From Sepiola atlantica (Eukaryota; Mollusca; Cephalopoda; Sepiida; Sepiolidae): a stretch of 64,000 bases of DNA. The notes beneath the pieces were generated by a model. It did not search any database. It worked only from the letters and a program-made list of their open reading frames with translations, and was not told where the DNA came from. The position numbers and the translations under genes were made by a program. Below, one piece after another: positions 9,706-21,686 of this stretch. The first letter of the stretch is position 1. Each line of letters opens with the position of its first letter. Location of the stretch: assembly GCA_963556195.1 (NCBI GenBank), contig OY744523.1, positions 78,319,445 through 78,383,444 of the forward strand, written 5' to 3'.

Positions 9706-12015
9706 TTAGTCGTCTTTTTATCTGTCTCACTTTCCTCGTCACCCTTATTTTTCCATCCCTCTCCCCAACCTTCTCTTCTCCTCCACGCAGCCCATTCCTC
9801 TCTCGATGTAATACATTTACTGGAGCTATCACTTTTTAAATGTAAGACTTTAATCTTACATTCATTGCTCTTGGGCTAAGCATAGTAGATCAAAACACAA
9901 TAACATTCTTGATGCCAGCTAATTCCATTCCTCCCACTTGCTTACACAATATGAAGAGAAATGATGCTGATAATGAAAATAGTCTAAAGAGATTTAAATG
10001 TAATACTGTAATTTACATTTATTGCTCCCGAACAACTCCAAGTAGAACACAAGATTTTGTTACCCCCCCCCCCCTGCTTACGAAATATAATATAGTAATG
10101 TTAATAATGACAATTGTTTTGCTCCCGAACAACGCCGAGTAAACAAAACGTTTCTCTGTCTCCCACTTCACGTACCAAATATAATACTGTTAGTTAAGAG
10201 GCCTTCATAGCACTGTTAAAAGTACAGTTAAGATCAAAGTATTAAGAGAAATGATGTTGATAATGACAATTTATTTGCCCCCGGACAACGCCGGGTAGAG
10301 CGAAAGTTTCTCTAACCCTCTCATTTGATACCTGCATTTTTTAAATTCTAGACAAGTAGAACAACTGGTCCCGGTCAATTCCTAATTTTTCCTCACACCC
10401 CTTCATTTTAACATAATAAGAAGATATGTAATGTTGATGAAGTCAATTTACTGAAGCGATTTACTATATATCTGTTACCAAAAGTATCACTGTAATCTAA
10501 CAACGCCGAGTAGAACTATTATTTTTCGTCAATTCCGAATTTCTCCACCCCCCCTCTCTATTTTAACATATTAAAAAGGTATGTGATATTAATGAAGTCA
10601 GTAGTCCGAAGGATTTACTATATATCCCTTACCAAAAGTAATACTTTAATCTTACAATTTTTGTTCATGGGCAACACCGAGTAGAACAAATGTGCACGGT
10701 CAAATCCTATTTTCTTGCCACCCCCCCCTCCATTTGAACATATTAAGAAGATATGTAATCAATAGTCCGAAGAAAATTAATATATACCAGATAACAAAAG
10801 TAATACTGAGATCTTACAATTATTGATCCTGGACAATGATGAGAAGAACAAATGGTCATGGTCACTTCCTCATTTCTCCCCCCCCCTCCATTTCAACACA
10901 TTAAAAAGATATATGCTGTTGATGAATTCAATAGTCCAAGATTTACTGCATATCTCTTACCAAAAGTAATTTTTTTATGAAAATCGCTCCAGACAAGGCA
11001 TGCAGCCACTTGATGTAAGGAAATATGATTATTGCAAAGACAGGAAATGCCTTGAAAACATCAAAGCTATAGGTAGGAGGAAAACAGTCAGCAGGAATAG
11101 AGTTCCATAAGCCTGCAGTTCTTGGAAAGAAGCTACTAGAATAGGAAGCTGTATTACAATGAGGTATCAAAACAGCGAACTGATGAAACCACTAGACCAA
11201 CGAGTCAAACGAGCTGGAACAAAAGAAGCAGGAAATAGATCACATAATTCTGAAGAACACATGTCATAATAGTATTTATAGAAAAGGCTGAGACTAGCAA
11301 CATCACATCTGTGAGAGAGAGAGTGTAGAGAAAAAGAAAGGGTGGATCCAATCAAATTACAGATATGTTTCTGCACTTTATCAAGAACCCTCAAATGGGA
11401 CAGAGATCCATCAGCCCTAATATGACAACAGTACTCAATACATGGTCTGATAGTAGATTTGTAGAGATAGAGAATAGCCTCAGGTGTGAGAAAGTGTTTG
11501 GAGCGATAGAGAGATCCGATTTACGAGAAGCAGAAAGAGCAATGGATCTTATTTATGAACTCCAAGAAAGATTTGATGAGAGAGAAAGACCAAGAAGTTC
11601 TAGAGTCAATCCATGAGAATCTCAGGAAGAAAAGTGACACGCCTATGATTGAAAGACATGAGCTATATACTGTAATCTTACAATTTTGGATTCCGGACAA
11701 CACCGAGTAAAACAAATGGTACCGGTAAATTACTAATTTCGTATGCCCCCCCCCCCACTTCACAATAATATAAAGATAAATGATTTTAAGCACTTTCCAT
11801 TATGGCTGTTGGGGGTATAACATTTAAAAAAAGATAGAGAAGTTTTTTTTATCCCGGGCAACACTGCGTTTAAACACACCTGTTCTATCTAGGATATTGA
11901 GTGTTGTTATGAGCAATGTTGGGTTACTACCTACTCTATCCAGGATATTGAGCACTTTGGATTATGGCACCCGGGGTGTACAGCATTATAAAAAAGATGT
12001 AGAAGTTCTTTATCC
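9591..12015. repeat. decayed tandem repeat family with caacgccgggtag-like core and C tracts
   Basis: The core recurs in diverged form near 9598 (reverse complement), 10022, 10124, 10280, 10500, 10670, 10830, 11695, 11855 and 12016. Between 10475 and 10970 the unit is clearest, at about 155-167 bp: ttaccaaaagtaatac near 10475, 10629, 10791 and 10958, then the core, gtagaacaaatgg, a C tract, and ccatttnaacatatta. A LINE tail (10968-11660) interrupts one unit, which resumes with gtaatcttacaatttt. Divergence between units is high, so the array is old. Confidence 0.75.
10968..11660 (-). pseudogene. LINE ORF2 C-terminal fragment, different family, inserted in the decayed array
   Basis: Minus-strand reading gives the region after the reverse transcriptase: FLTPEAILYLYKSTIRPCIEY (about 11500-11410, one residue over two frames), LDKVQKHICNLIGS (about 11385-11340), SLSHRCDVASLSLFYKYY (about 11310-11260) and a final GLWNSIPADC block (about 11110-11080). 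This is the same general layout as the 6.6-kb LINE but clearly diverged from it. It is 5' truncated, with stops and a frame change near 11170. Flanks fit insertion into one unit of the surrounding repeat. Confidence 0.75.
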
Positions 12016-12105
12016 CGGGCATCACTCCCTTAAAACACATCTGCTCTCTCTACAAAATTGAGCACTGTTGTGAACACCTTTGTGGAACTACTCGCTCTAT
12101 CAAGG

Positions 12106-12952
12106 ATATTCCTATGAATGAATAAAATGAATGAAAAAATTAAATTAGAAAAAATCAATGTAAAATTAATTAAATAAAATGAATAAAAATATGAATGAAA
12201 AAGTGAATGAAAAAAGATCAGTGAAAAAGTGAAACCATATTCATAAAAAAATAAATAAAAACAATGAATGAAAAATGAATGAAAAAAAATCAATGAAAAC
12301 ATGAATGAATGAAAATACGAATAAAAAAGTAAATAAAACAATCGAATGCAAATTGAATGAAGAAAATGAATGCAAAATGAATGAAAATAATGAATAAAAA
12401 AATGAATTAAAAATGAATGAAAAATAATGATTGAAAAAAGTAAATGATAAAACAAATGAAAATAAGTGAATCAAAAAAGTGAATGAAAAAATGAATGAAA
12501 AAAACGAATGAAAATAATTGAACAAAATGTTAATGGAAAAAAATTAAAGAAAAAATGTATGAAAAAGAAATAAATTCAAAAATGAATGAAAATTGAATAA
12601 AGAAAATAAATGCAAAAGATGAATGAAAAAAATGAATCAAAATTGAATGAAAAATATAAATGAAAGAAATGAATGAAAATAAAATGAATGAAAAATAATG
12701 CTTAAAAAATGAATGAAGGGATGAATGAATGAAATTAAATGTAAAATGAATGAAAAAAAGAATGAAAATTGAATGAAAAATGAATGAATTAAAAATGAAT
12801 CAAAAATAATGAATGAAAAACAAATAAATAAAAAAATAAATGAATAAATTAATGCCAATCAGTGAATGAAAAATGAATTAAAAAATAAATTAAAAATGAA
12901 TAAAAAACGTATGAAAAATAAATGAAAAAAAATTGAATGAAAAAAAATGTCT
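12106..12952 (+). repeat. degenerate GAATGAAA-type tandem array, about 850 bp
   Basis: Variable units of gaatgaaaa / aatgaataaaa / gaatcaaaa with almost no C on the + strand. Long minus-strand frames that read Phe/Ser/Ile/His-rich peptides (12030-12455, 12241-12525, 12637-12858) are composition artefacts. The array starts directly after a ctatcaaggatatt block; the related ctatccaggatattgagc flanks it at 11938 and 13234, so it seems to have expanded inside an older repeat. Confidence 0.93.
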
Positions 12953-13268
12953 CCTTCCCAAATCTCCGACTCTGACTCTTTTCCAAACCTCCGACTCTGA
13001 CTCTTTCACTACAGACTCATTTAGAGAAGAGGTACAGCTGAAGATCGAGCAACCCGCGCTTCACTACTCACTACTGTTCTGTAGTGAAGTAAGGGTTGTC
13101 CATCCCCACATCTTTATGTGGGGATGGACAACCCTTACTTCACTACAGACTCATGTTCAGAAGAGATGTGATTTGGGATTGTACAACCCTTGCTTCACTA
13201 CAGACTACTTTTCAGAAGATTGAGCAACCTGCTCTATCCAGGATATTGAGCATTTTGGATTGACTAAC
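12953..13268. repeat. ttcactacagactc tandem segment with a 34-bp perfect hairpin
   Basis: The block ttcactacagactc recurs near 13006, 13139 and 13193, and gattgagcaacc recurs near 13046 and 13218. A perfect 34-bp inverted repeat occupies 13078-13111 and 13116-13149 with a 4-nt loop (cttt). The arms carry gtagtgaagtaagggttgtc. One unit therefore appears inverted relative to its neighbours. Confidence 0.85.
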
Positions 13269-14927
13269 TTATACCATTTATCAGATATTATAATGTATTA
13301 TAACTTTTATGACTCCCGGTTGACACCATGTACTTTGTCTAGTATACAACATAATAACAAAAGACAAAGACGTTCTTTCTTCCAAGCAATGCTGTGTATA
13401 AACTCACATGTATGATTTTTAGGTTGATTAACACCAGTTGGCAATTTCTGATGTCAGATAGGGCGGCTATGAGCAAGTGGATATCTTCTATTTTACCATT
13501 AAACAAATTATTGAAAAAAATTTCGAAATAATAAATAAAATATAAATTCCCTAGAACTAGTACAGACATATAGAGAGCGACCAAAAGAGCGAGAGAGAGA
13601 GAGAGAAGGAATTTCATTGTTATGATTTAGCTATTATTGATTTAAATATTAAATAAAACATGTTATCTGTTAGGTATTTACAATCGGCAAAAGAATTTTC
13701 TGAAAGAAAATCACAAGAAAAGGTACTAATTTTTACTTACTGAGTTTTTAAAGAAAATCATGGTAAGTTTTTAGCAAAGATTAATTTTATTTTCGAATAT
13801 TGATAAGATGAATTAGGAATATGTTTTTTTATTTAAATTAAATTGAAATGAATTAGTTAAAATCAGTATAACATCATGGATTGTTTTTTTGTTTTTTTTT
13901 GTTTTGTTTGTCGGTTGAAAATAAAAGTGACCGCGGGTAAGCTGTAAGATGTAGTTAGTATGAATTTTCTTGGTAACTTCCGGTTTGGTATCTGTTCATT
14001 CGTATAGCCATAAATGGAAATATTGAAAAATTTAACACTGCCCTGGCAAATTTTGTGCCATTTCTACATGAAGTAATTAATATTTTTTTCTAATTTTTAG
14101 ATATTATTCAAGTGAGATAACGCCGGTCAAAATAATACCAAGTCTGTTTATGTTTGTTGTGTAGTTTTCAATGTTTAGGAAGACATATGCACATTCACAC
14201 TTTTACCTTGTATATATTAGAAGACAAAAAAACAAAAATAAAAACATAATGAAGATTTATAAAAAGCATGAATCTATTTTTTGTAATTTACAAAGATGAG
14301 GGGAGGTGGGAGCTTTTCTTTTTTTCATAGCAAATGTAATGGTTGTTATCACCACTAGCAAAACCACTACCACCACCAACAACAAATTTAGTTTTAAAAA
14401 TAAACGTAATTATTTAATTATTAAAAGACAAAATAAATTATACCATAGTAATCTAAGTTGTTTGTGCGTGTAAATGTACTCCTGCATAAACTTAATCGGA
14501 AGTTGTCATTTGAATTTCAAAATAATCTAACTTGAAGTCATCATTTGGAATGCTAAACTTTTTTCATTAAATCGCTTTAATTAATATTATTACAACTAAT
14601 AATAATATTAATATCAACAATATATATAAGAAAATAGGAAGATAAAATTACAAATGAATCGTACAGAATATTAATTTATTAGAAACTGTTTATAACATAA
14701 GTATGCAAATGAAGCCATAGGTGTGTTTAATGAGTTTTTCAATCAGTATATATAGGGTATTTAAAAATATTTTGTTGTATAACTGGATTAAATAAGCCTA
14801 ATAGTATAGCTATAGTTCGGATAAGTGGAAAAAACTTTTGCATTTATTCATTTAGATATACTAGTAAAAATATGTTCCCTTTGGTCACATATTTTTGCTA
14901 GCCTAAGAGAATGGTATACTGGTAGAC
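13269..14927. other. AT-rich sequence, no gene seen
   Basis: Includes a (GA)n tract near 13586-13608 and a run of ACC/ACA-rich sequence near 14350-14385. A minus-strand frame of 92 codons (13339-13617) has a hydrophobic start but no family match I can name. No exon, RNA gene or element boundary is supported. Confidence 0.5.
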
Positions 14928-15445
14928 GAATATATACTACACTGACCTCCAACGGAGGAGGTAATGCCTGAGAGGATTGTATCATGACGAACGGCACATT
15001 ACGTGCTCCCCCAAAAAGGAGTTAATAACTGGGAGGATAATATCATGACAACAGAACCGATATTACACTACCCCCTAAAAAAAAATTGAGACGGTAATCC
15101 TGGGATGATGGTATCATTAGGAAATAACATCTACTATACTGCTCCCCCCCCCAAAGAGAGGGGGTAATGCCTGTGATTAATGTATCATGACAGATAAAAA
15201 TATACTACACTACACTCCAAAGGAGGAGGTGAGCTTGCGAGTCCCCCCCCCTCCGAAAAAAAAAGAAAGTGGTACTGCCTGGGAGGATGGTATCATGATG
15301 AACGATGACAACAGAACTGATACTACACTACCCCCTCTAAAAATAGGAGGTAATACTTGGGAGGATCCCCTAGTAAAAGGAGAATGTAGTGCGTGCAAGT
15401 ATGGTATCATGACAACAGAACAGATACTACACTACCTCTCTGGGT
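14928..15445 (+). repeat. tandem array of about 64-bp units resembling antisense U2 snRNA sequence
   Basis: About six diverged units run: gatactacactaccccc, a short A run, ggaggtaatgcctgggagga, tggtatcatgacaacagaac. The string gaacagatactacact (15418-15433) equals part of the reverse complement of the conserved 5' region of U2 snRNA, including the branch-site recognition segment. Variants gaactgatactacact and gaaccgatattacact occur at other unit joints. The unit's ccccaaagag...ggggtaatgcctg portion also resembles the cctccccaaagaggggaggctaagc block of the 49-kb element. Open frames here (15187-15495 +, 15210-15410 -) are repeat shadows. Confidence 0.7.
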
Positions 15446-15805
15446 TTTTAATCTGTCTGTCTATTTATCTATATCGATTCCTCTTGCTTGCATAACGATT
15501 GATGTCACACATATTCCTATCTTTTATCCCAATTCTTCATTGTTTTCCTAAAGATATTTCTGGCAAGTATTCAAACATCTTTTGCGTTATTACACTTTGT
15601 TTTCAATTCTCCTAAACTATTCTGTCCCTCGATGGACATCATAAAAATTCCTAACACAGTGGCATTTTAATATTACTTTGGCAAAAGAATTTGTTTATTG
15701 TTTCGAGTCTTTTTTTTTTCTTTGTCAGTAAACTTATGACTAATTTAAACGTCTACTCCCTCATTGTCTTACACGAGAATCCATGATAACGTGAAACAGA
15801 TGTAC

Positions 15806-15838
<33 letters not shown>

Positions 15839-16321
15839 TGAAAATATATTTATGGCAATTAAGCTACACAGAGGCTTCCGCATTTAACCTCCGTAGGGAA
15901 TCGTCAGGCTAAAATCCATGGAGTTTGTGTTGCCGGATGTTTTTATATATACACATGGTGTTTAGTCGAGCTAGTTAACCAATCAGATTCTTTGTTATTC
16001 ACCCCCCCCCCCACGGTTTAATGTTTCCATTAGCCAATTGTAGGGCTTCTCAAAAATAAAGGTTCGGTTACTTTTACTTCCTATTCTTTTGTTCTGTTTT
16101 GTATAGGAGTGACTTATCCCTGTTACTTTGTTGTGTCGAATTAATAGGTAACCTTATTTTAACACTTGCATGCTTGTATTTCTATTCTTAGGTGTTAGTT
16201 TAGTTTTTTATTTATTTATTTGTTTATTTACTTATTTATTTATTATGTATGGTTATCCTAAAGTAAATTTTATTCTGTGTAAACAGTTGTTTTCTATTTC
16301 ACTTCTACAGTTTAATAGGTT
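15806..16321 (+). repeat. dispersed repeat, copy A (inverted partner at 41704-42143), with (TA)n at its edge
   Basis: After (TA)n at 15806-15830 the sequence gttatgaaaatatatttatggcaattaagctacacag starts an element of about 490 bp. In reverse complement it aligns along its length with 41704-42143. Shared blocks include agttaaccaatc, ttacttttacttcctatt and tacagtttaatag. It has no open frame or terminal inverted repeat, so its class is unknown; both copies sit beside (TA)n tracts. Confidence 0.85.
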
Positions 16322-16700
16322 TCGGTATCTTTACAATTGAGGATTTCAAATTTCTCATTCACACATAATCTACACGGGTAGTCTAAATTTCATCGAAAAC
16401 ACAATTTAACTGGGAACTTTTAAATTCAATTGTAGAATCTGACAGAATAATGGGTATTACTGGAAGGAATGTCAGTTCACCCTTTGCCACATTAGTTAGT
16501 ATTACAGCGTCTATCACATGAGGTGGCATGCATTAAACACACAGTCTCATTCCATTGCATAGCCTTCGAGCATCAAAATTCTGGAGTAACATAATTGGGC
16601 ATCCAGCTTTCAGCTTAATTTGTGTGTTTGCATACCAGGCAATTGTAATGAATTAAAAAATTATGTAGAGTATTGTACAGCATGGTAGTCATCGAGAGTA
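16322..16700. other. spacer between dispersed repeat and Helitron relic
   Basis: AT-rich; may include the 3' end of the Helitron, but no CTRR end with a terminal hairpin could be placed with confidence. Confidence 0.4.
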
Positions 16701-19445
16701 GAATCTAGAGAACTGAAACTTTGTTCTTCACCTGGAATTTCATCAAGCACTTGTTGATTGATGACATTTCTCTCTCCATTAGCCATTCTAGATGCACATA
16801 GTCTTCGGCTATATTTTGGTAAACTTTGCTACCAAGTTCTGTGAGTGATGAAACAATTGAACCAATACCTGGAGTAATAACAATCTTGCCATTGTTGGTT
16901 GTTGCAAGCTTGCCATCACCTATTTTTAGGAGTAGGGAGGCAAACTCACAAGCCATTGGGTCACTATTGAGATGTACACGCGTGTTTATAAATAACGGTA
17001 CAGTCTTGATGTACTTCTGCAAATATGACAATTCAATGCAAGCAGCGGGACTTCCATGTGGAACAATAGGAAGTGTTTGTCAAAAGTCACTTGATAATAA
17101 AAGTGATATGCCACCCAACTTTAAGTAGAATTAACTTGGTAACAAATGCCTTTCCTGTACCTCCGGGTGCATCAAGAAATATAACGCCACCTTGCTGAGC
17201 TTCTGCAGTATTAACTACAGTACGAAAAATATGAATTTGCTCATTATTTAGTTGTGTGATACCATCTCGAACAATTGATGCTTGCTCATGAGGTTGATAA
17301 CTAATTCCACGCATCCATGCAGTAATGACCGGATGTGTATTAGATCGATCAGGTGCGGTAAGACCCAAATTTGTCAGTGTTTTACAATTCATCTTATAAG
17401 TCATATCTTTGATATGAACCAGAGCCATATTGAAGATGTTGTCTGAAAATGTGATATCAACCTCAGGCTGTTGATTACGTTGCCTAAGAAGGAAATCTTC
17501 ACTAGATGCTTCTTTGTGTGCATTCCAAAGTCGGTTTGGATGAGACACTGCACATGAAGTCAACAAAATAAATGTTTCAAATTGTCTGCAGATTCAGATA
17601 TGGATGCTTTCTGTAATGTAGCATCCCAGTGGTTATCATCCTCAAGTAGTCCATGTGCACTACATGCATCTCTGAATGTACTCATAACTTGACATTAAAG
17701 CTCTAACATGGTGTAGAAGCATTCTCAACAGAAGCATTCAAATTGATTTTGATGCACGCTGTATACCCTGCCCCAAACTTCTGTTTTTTAATGCATGGAT
17801 AGCCTGAACCCAGCTTAACTTGTAATCGTTGCTTGAAGACCTTAGTTTTAGTGTTCCAGGTATAATAAAGTGGAACTACAGAGTACAATGGTGTACATGC
17901 AAAAAATCTGTTTGACACAATTTGAAGAAAGCCATTAGAGTGGTTGAAGGTGGATTTGCAACTCCATCTGCTGCAATACTTTCAGTAAAGTATATCCGCT
18001 GTCCATTTTCTAGATAGACTGACAGGTGAATAACTGGGGGATGATGTACATGTATGTGAGAGTTAAGTATTCTCCAAATGGCTTCATTAGTTGATATGTA
18101 ACGTCCTGTTTCGTATCTCTTAACTTCATCATGAGCATTATTTCAATTTACATATTTACAAATGTATTTACTTCATTTCACGCTGGTGCAATATACAACA
18201 TTGATATGTGTATCAAACATCTTACAAAGGAGTTTATTATGTGGTACAACTCATCGGTTGTCTACAGTAACTGTTATGTTGCCAGGTAGGGTAACTGTTG
18301 TCTCAAAACATACAGCTAAAGGGGATAATCATCGATATTGTGGGTTAGGGTTAGGGTAAGGGTTAGGGGATAATCATCTACCGTCTTTTGTATCCGACTG
18401 AGTTTCATTCAAGAAGTGTCTGGGATATCTCTTACTGCAGTGTCCACCTTTAAGACAAGGTGAACATCTGTTTGTTTCCACATGGTCCATAAATCATGTG
18501 GTTCCTAATGATGTCATGTAAAACAGGATCTGCCACTGGATCTGGACTTTCCGCACTGATAACTGAGTCTATTTCAGAGGATCTTAACTCTTTTTCAAGC
18601 CAAACCAGACAATGAGCATGTGAAATCCTTTTTTCTGCTACTCAACAGTGTACATGTATGCTACTACCACTACGAAAATGTTTTCTTTTGTTAGGAGTTG
18701 GATGAGGATACCTAGCTTGAGATGAAACACTCTTGCTATAAGGTTATGACGATAATGGGGTTGTTGATTCGGAAGTTCATTCGCAATCTCAGGCCATTTC
18801 AGATTGTAGGTAAAAGTTATAAAAAATCTGCAGTTTCATGTTTTCTCACATACACCATCCCAGTAAATGTTGCCGGTAGGATTGTCAATTGGCCAACATT
18901 TTGAGTATTGCCATCAATACTTAGTGAGCCCCTCAAGTGAATGTAATCAGCAACTCTTAAATCCCTTCGATGCATCTTAATGTAAGTAAGCCTCTCATGC
19001 TCTATTTTTGCATACATATCAACTATATATTGGAATAGCTTCCTACATTTAATCAGCATGTTAAAACTCCCTTCACGGACCATAATCATTACAAAAAAAA
19101 CTTTTTTCCTACTACTAATTAATGGTATGAGGATTTGTTTTCCAAACAGTGAAATGATACTGTGTCTAGGTGAGGATTATGCGCAACATCCTAATTGCAG
19201 CTTTCATGCCACCAGAACTGTACCTGCATGGCTTCAAATGTAGCATGTCTGTTTTGTTGTACCAGAGTATGTAAATTTCTGTTTGTTTTAGACTGTTCCA
19301 CCTCATATGTCTCTGTGGCAAGATGATTTCGTTCCTGTAACTCCGAAGTTTGGACTTTCAGTTTTGTGGAAGCATCCAAACGCTCTTTTTGATTGAGACC
19401 GCTCATTATTTTCTGTTTATCGAGTTCTTGAGCCAACTGCTCTTG
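16701..19445 (-). pseudogene. Helitron Rep/helicase relic
   Basis: Helitrons encode a fused HUH replication initiator and PIF1-like helicase used for rolling-circle transposition. Reading the minus strand from high to low coordinates: a charged N-terminal stretch (about 19445-19200); a Helitron_like_N block with LFQYIVDMYAKIEHERLTYI and ILPATFTG (19089-18817); IANELPNQQPHYRHNLIARVF (one frame, about 18790-18725); FHMLIVWLEKELRS (about 18625-18580); EVKRYETGRYISTNEAIWRI (about 18130-18070); the helicase lead-in YTWNTKTK (about 17860); then the PIF1 Walker A DAPGGTGKAFV (about 17178-17146). Immediately after comes SDF-stop-QTLPIVPHGSP (about 17095-17045), so the Walker B interval is deleted, and then LLLKIGDGKL (about 16940-16900). 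Stops and frameshifts are frequent. A telomere-like ggttagggttaggg run lies inside at 18342-18368. Confidence 0.85.
18342..18368 (+). repeat. short interstitial telomere-like (TTAGGG)n run
   Basis: Four imperfect tandem hexamers (gggttagggttagggtaagg and following) lie inside the Helitron relic. Single or double ttaggg units also occur near 22610, 43790 and 57893, so isolated copies are not rare here. Confidence 0.8.
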
Positions 19446-19481
19446 TACTACAAGAGCAGTTGGCTCAAGAACTCGATAAAC
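19415..19481. repeat. 67-bp near-perfect palindrome
   Basis: The left arm 19415-19447 and right arm 19449-19481 are exact reverse complements (33 bp each) with one central nucleotide. Arm core: cgagttcttgagccaactgc. It sits at the upstream (5') end of the Helitron reading frame. Confidence 0.97.
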
Positions 19482-19554
19482 AATAGAACTTTTTTTGAAG
19501 ACATATTTCTCGTTTTCTGCGTGGAAAGAATCGTAATCGAAAAGATAAATAATG

Positions 19555-19576
19555 AGAGCGTGACAATAAAATAAAT

Positions 19577-19628
<52 letters not shown>

Positions 19629-19840
19629 AGTCCCCAGAAAAACAAATATTATATTGCATTTAATTAGAACTGTTAGAAAATTAGAAAATAAAGTAAAACG
19701 AGCCACGTGATGAAAATAAATACCATTTTAGTCACGTAGGATTAATATATGTGAAAATTCCAAAAAGAAAACAATTATTATATCGTCATTAATTGTAACT
19801 GAGGAAAAGTTATCGTATGGAGCGTGAAAACGAAATAAAT

Positions 19841-19911
<71 letters not shown>

Positions 19912-20920
19912 GTTAAAAGTCCTATAAAAACAATTATTATATCGAATTTAATTAGAATTGAAATAAGATTAGTAATGAATGAAAGTGGTCCATGTAAAAA
20001 TATATTGTGTTGAAAGAAAAAAAAGCAATTAATATATCGTATTTAAGTATAAGTGACAGAAATTATTTAATGACTGAAAATGTGAAACGTGTAACGAAAA
20101 CAATTTCTATTATAGTTACATAGAATGTAAAAAAATGCAATCGAATTTGATCTGATTCATGTATTGTGTTAAACGTATAAAGGATATGTTTAAAAAAGAA
20201 TGTGTTTAATTTAATTATTGGATAATATTTGTAATGTATATTAATGTAGCAAATGAAGGTGGTAAATAATTACTATTTTAGTCACCTAAATTATTTTTTG
20301 GAAAAGTCAGGTGTGTATATAGTATGTATCGTAAAAATGAAATCAATTCTGCTGTGTTGGTCAATAAATACTAATTTAGTCAAATATGAATGTTAAAAGA
20401 ACCAACTTTCATAATTTTTTATTGACCTCGTCTTTAATTTCTATTAAGAAAAGTATACAATGGCAAATCCTATTGTCGTTCAATGGTTCTAATACGTATG
20501 GTTTGAAGGTATTAATTGATTTATTAATTAATGTAAGAATCAATATATTAATTAACAACTACGAATTCAGTGTCTGTTAATGGAGAAATGTATTCATAGG
20601 ATATTATGTGTACGGAATATGCAATTATCAATCATTTTAAAACAACGAAGATACTTACCTACGTGTGCTTACAGTTGAATAAATGATGGTATATGAAAAG
20701 TGGGAATGTGTTCGTTTTTAATTCTAGCGAATACAGGAATAGATCTTGAAAAAGTAATGAAGACGAAGACGTAACGTGTAGAATATTAAATCCGTTAATC
20801 TGATATTCTTATGTAAGATTGTGAATATAAAAAAGGAAACTAATATTATATCGTATTTTAATAGAAATGAAGTAAAAGTATGAAATGAATGAAAATGGGT
20901 CAAGTTTTACGAATGAGTTA
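19555..20920. repeat. decayed long-period tandem repeat with (TA)n tracts
   Basis: A block like acaattattatatcgtatttaattagaa recurs (in fragments) near 19645, 19772, 19927, 20027 and 20838. It is often followed by a gaatgaaagtggtcc-like or gagcgtgaaaacgaaataaattctg block. (TA)n tracts lie at 19581-19624 and 19844-19908, each just after aaataaattctg. The repeat is old and heavily mutated. Confidence 0.65.
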
Positions 20921-21607
20921 TTTAAGAAGAGTTTCCAATCATAAATTCTGATGTTGTTATTCTGGTACATACGATGTGAATGTCCCAAATTATAGATGGA
21001 ATGTTGTCGTTTAGCTAATTGTTTAATTGAAGTTATTTCCCAATGACGAAGGTAGCATTAGAATAAGTATTTGGACGGAGTAAATAATCATTAGTCTAAA
21101 GGGGATCTTTTAAAAATGTAAAATAAAAACTTACAATGTATTTATTATTGTCGCCATTTTGTCAGAATGGATTATGCTTATATGTGTGTTCGTTTTTAAA
21201 CTATGTACTATTATAATGTAGTAATGAAATGGAGTAAAAGTGAAAGAATACTATTCTATTATTCTGTAATTTACCGGTGATGTGTGAAAGGTTAGCCTAT
21301 GTAAAGTAATCACACGGTGTCGTGGGTAGAAGGATTAGTAGACAAATTAGAGCAGGTAAAAGAACAAGTACCTCCTCTTTCAAAGTTATTTTGGTGCGAG
21401 TAAGTTTTTACTGATTAAATGTAATGATTAGAGAATGGATTAGTAGACACTTAATATTTCGTAGGAACACAGAGGGGAAACCGGGTAGATTACTGAGCGG
21501 ATCAGTTTAGTCTGTGATGCATGTGGTTATTTTCTATAACTATATGAGTTAGCACTATAATTTGAATAAGCGTAGGTCCCAAAAATAAACTACTGTTACG
21601 TTTATTA

Positions 21608-21686
<79 letters not shown>

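Noticed and set aside
12030..12858. Minus-strand Phe/Ser/His-rich membrane-like proteins
   Set aside because: Composition artefact of the GAATGAAA array.
15187..15495. 102-codon + strand frame in the U2-like array
   Set aside because: It reads repeat units in one frame; the opposite strand is open too.
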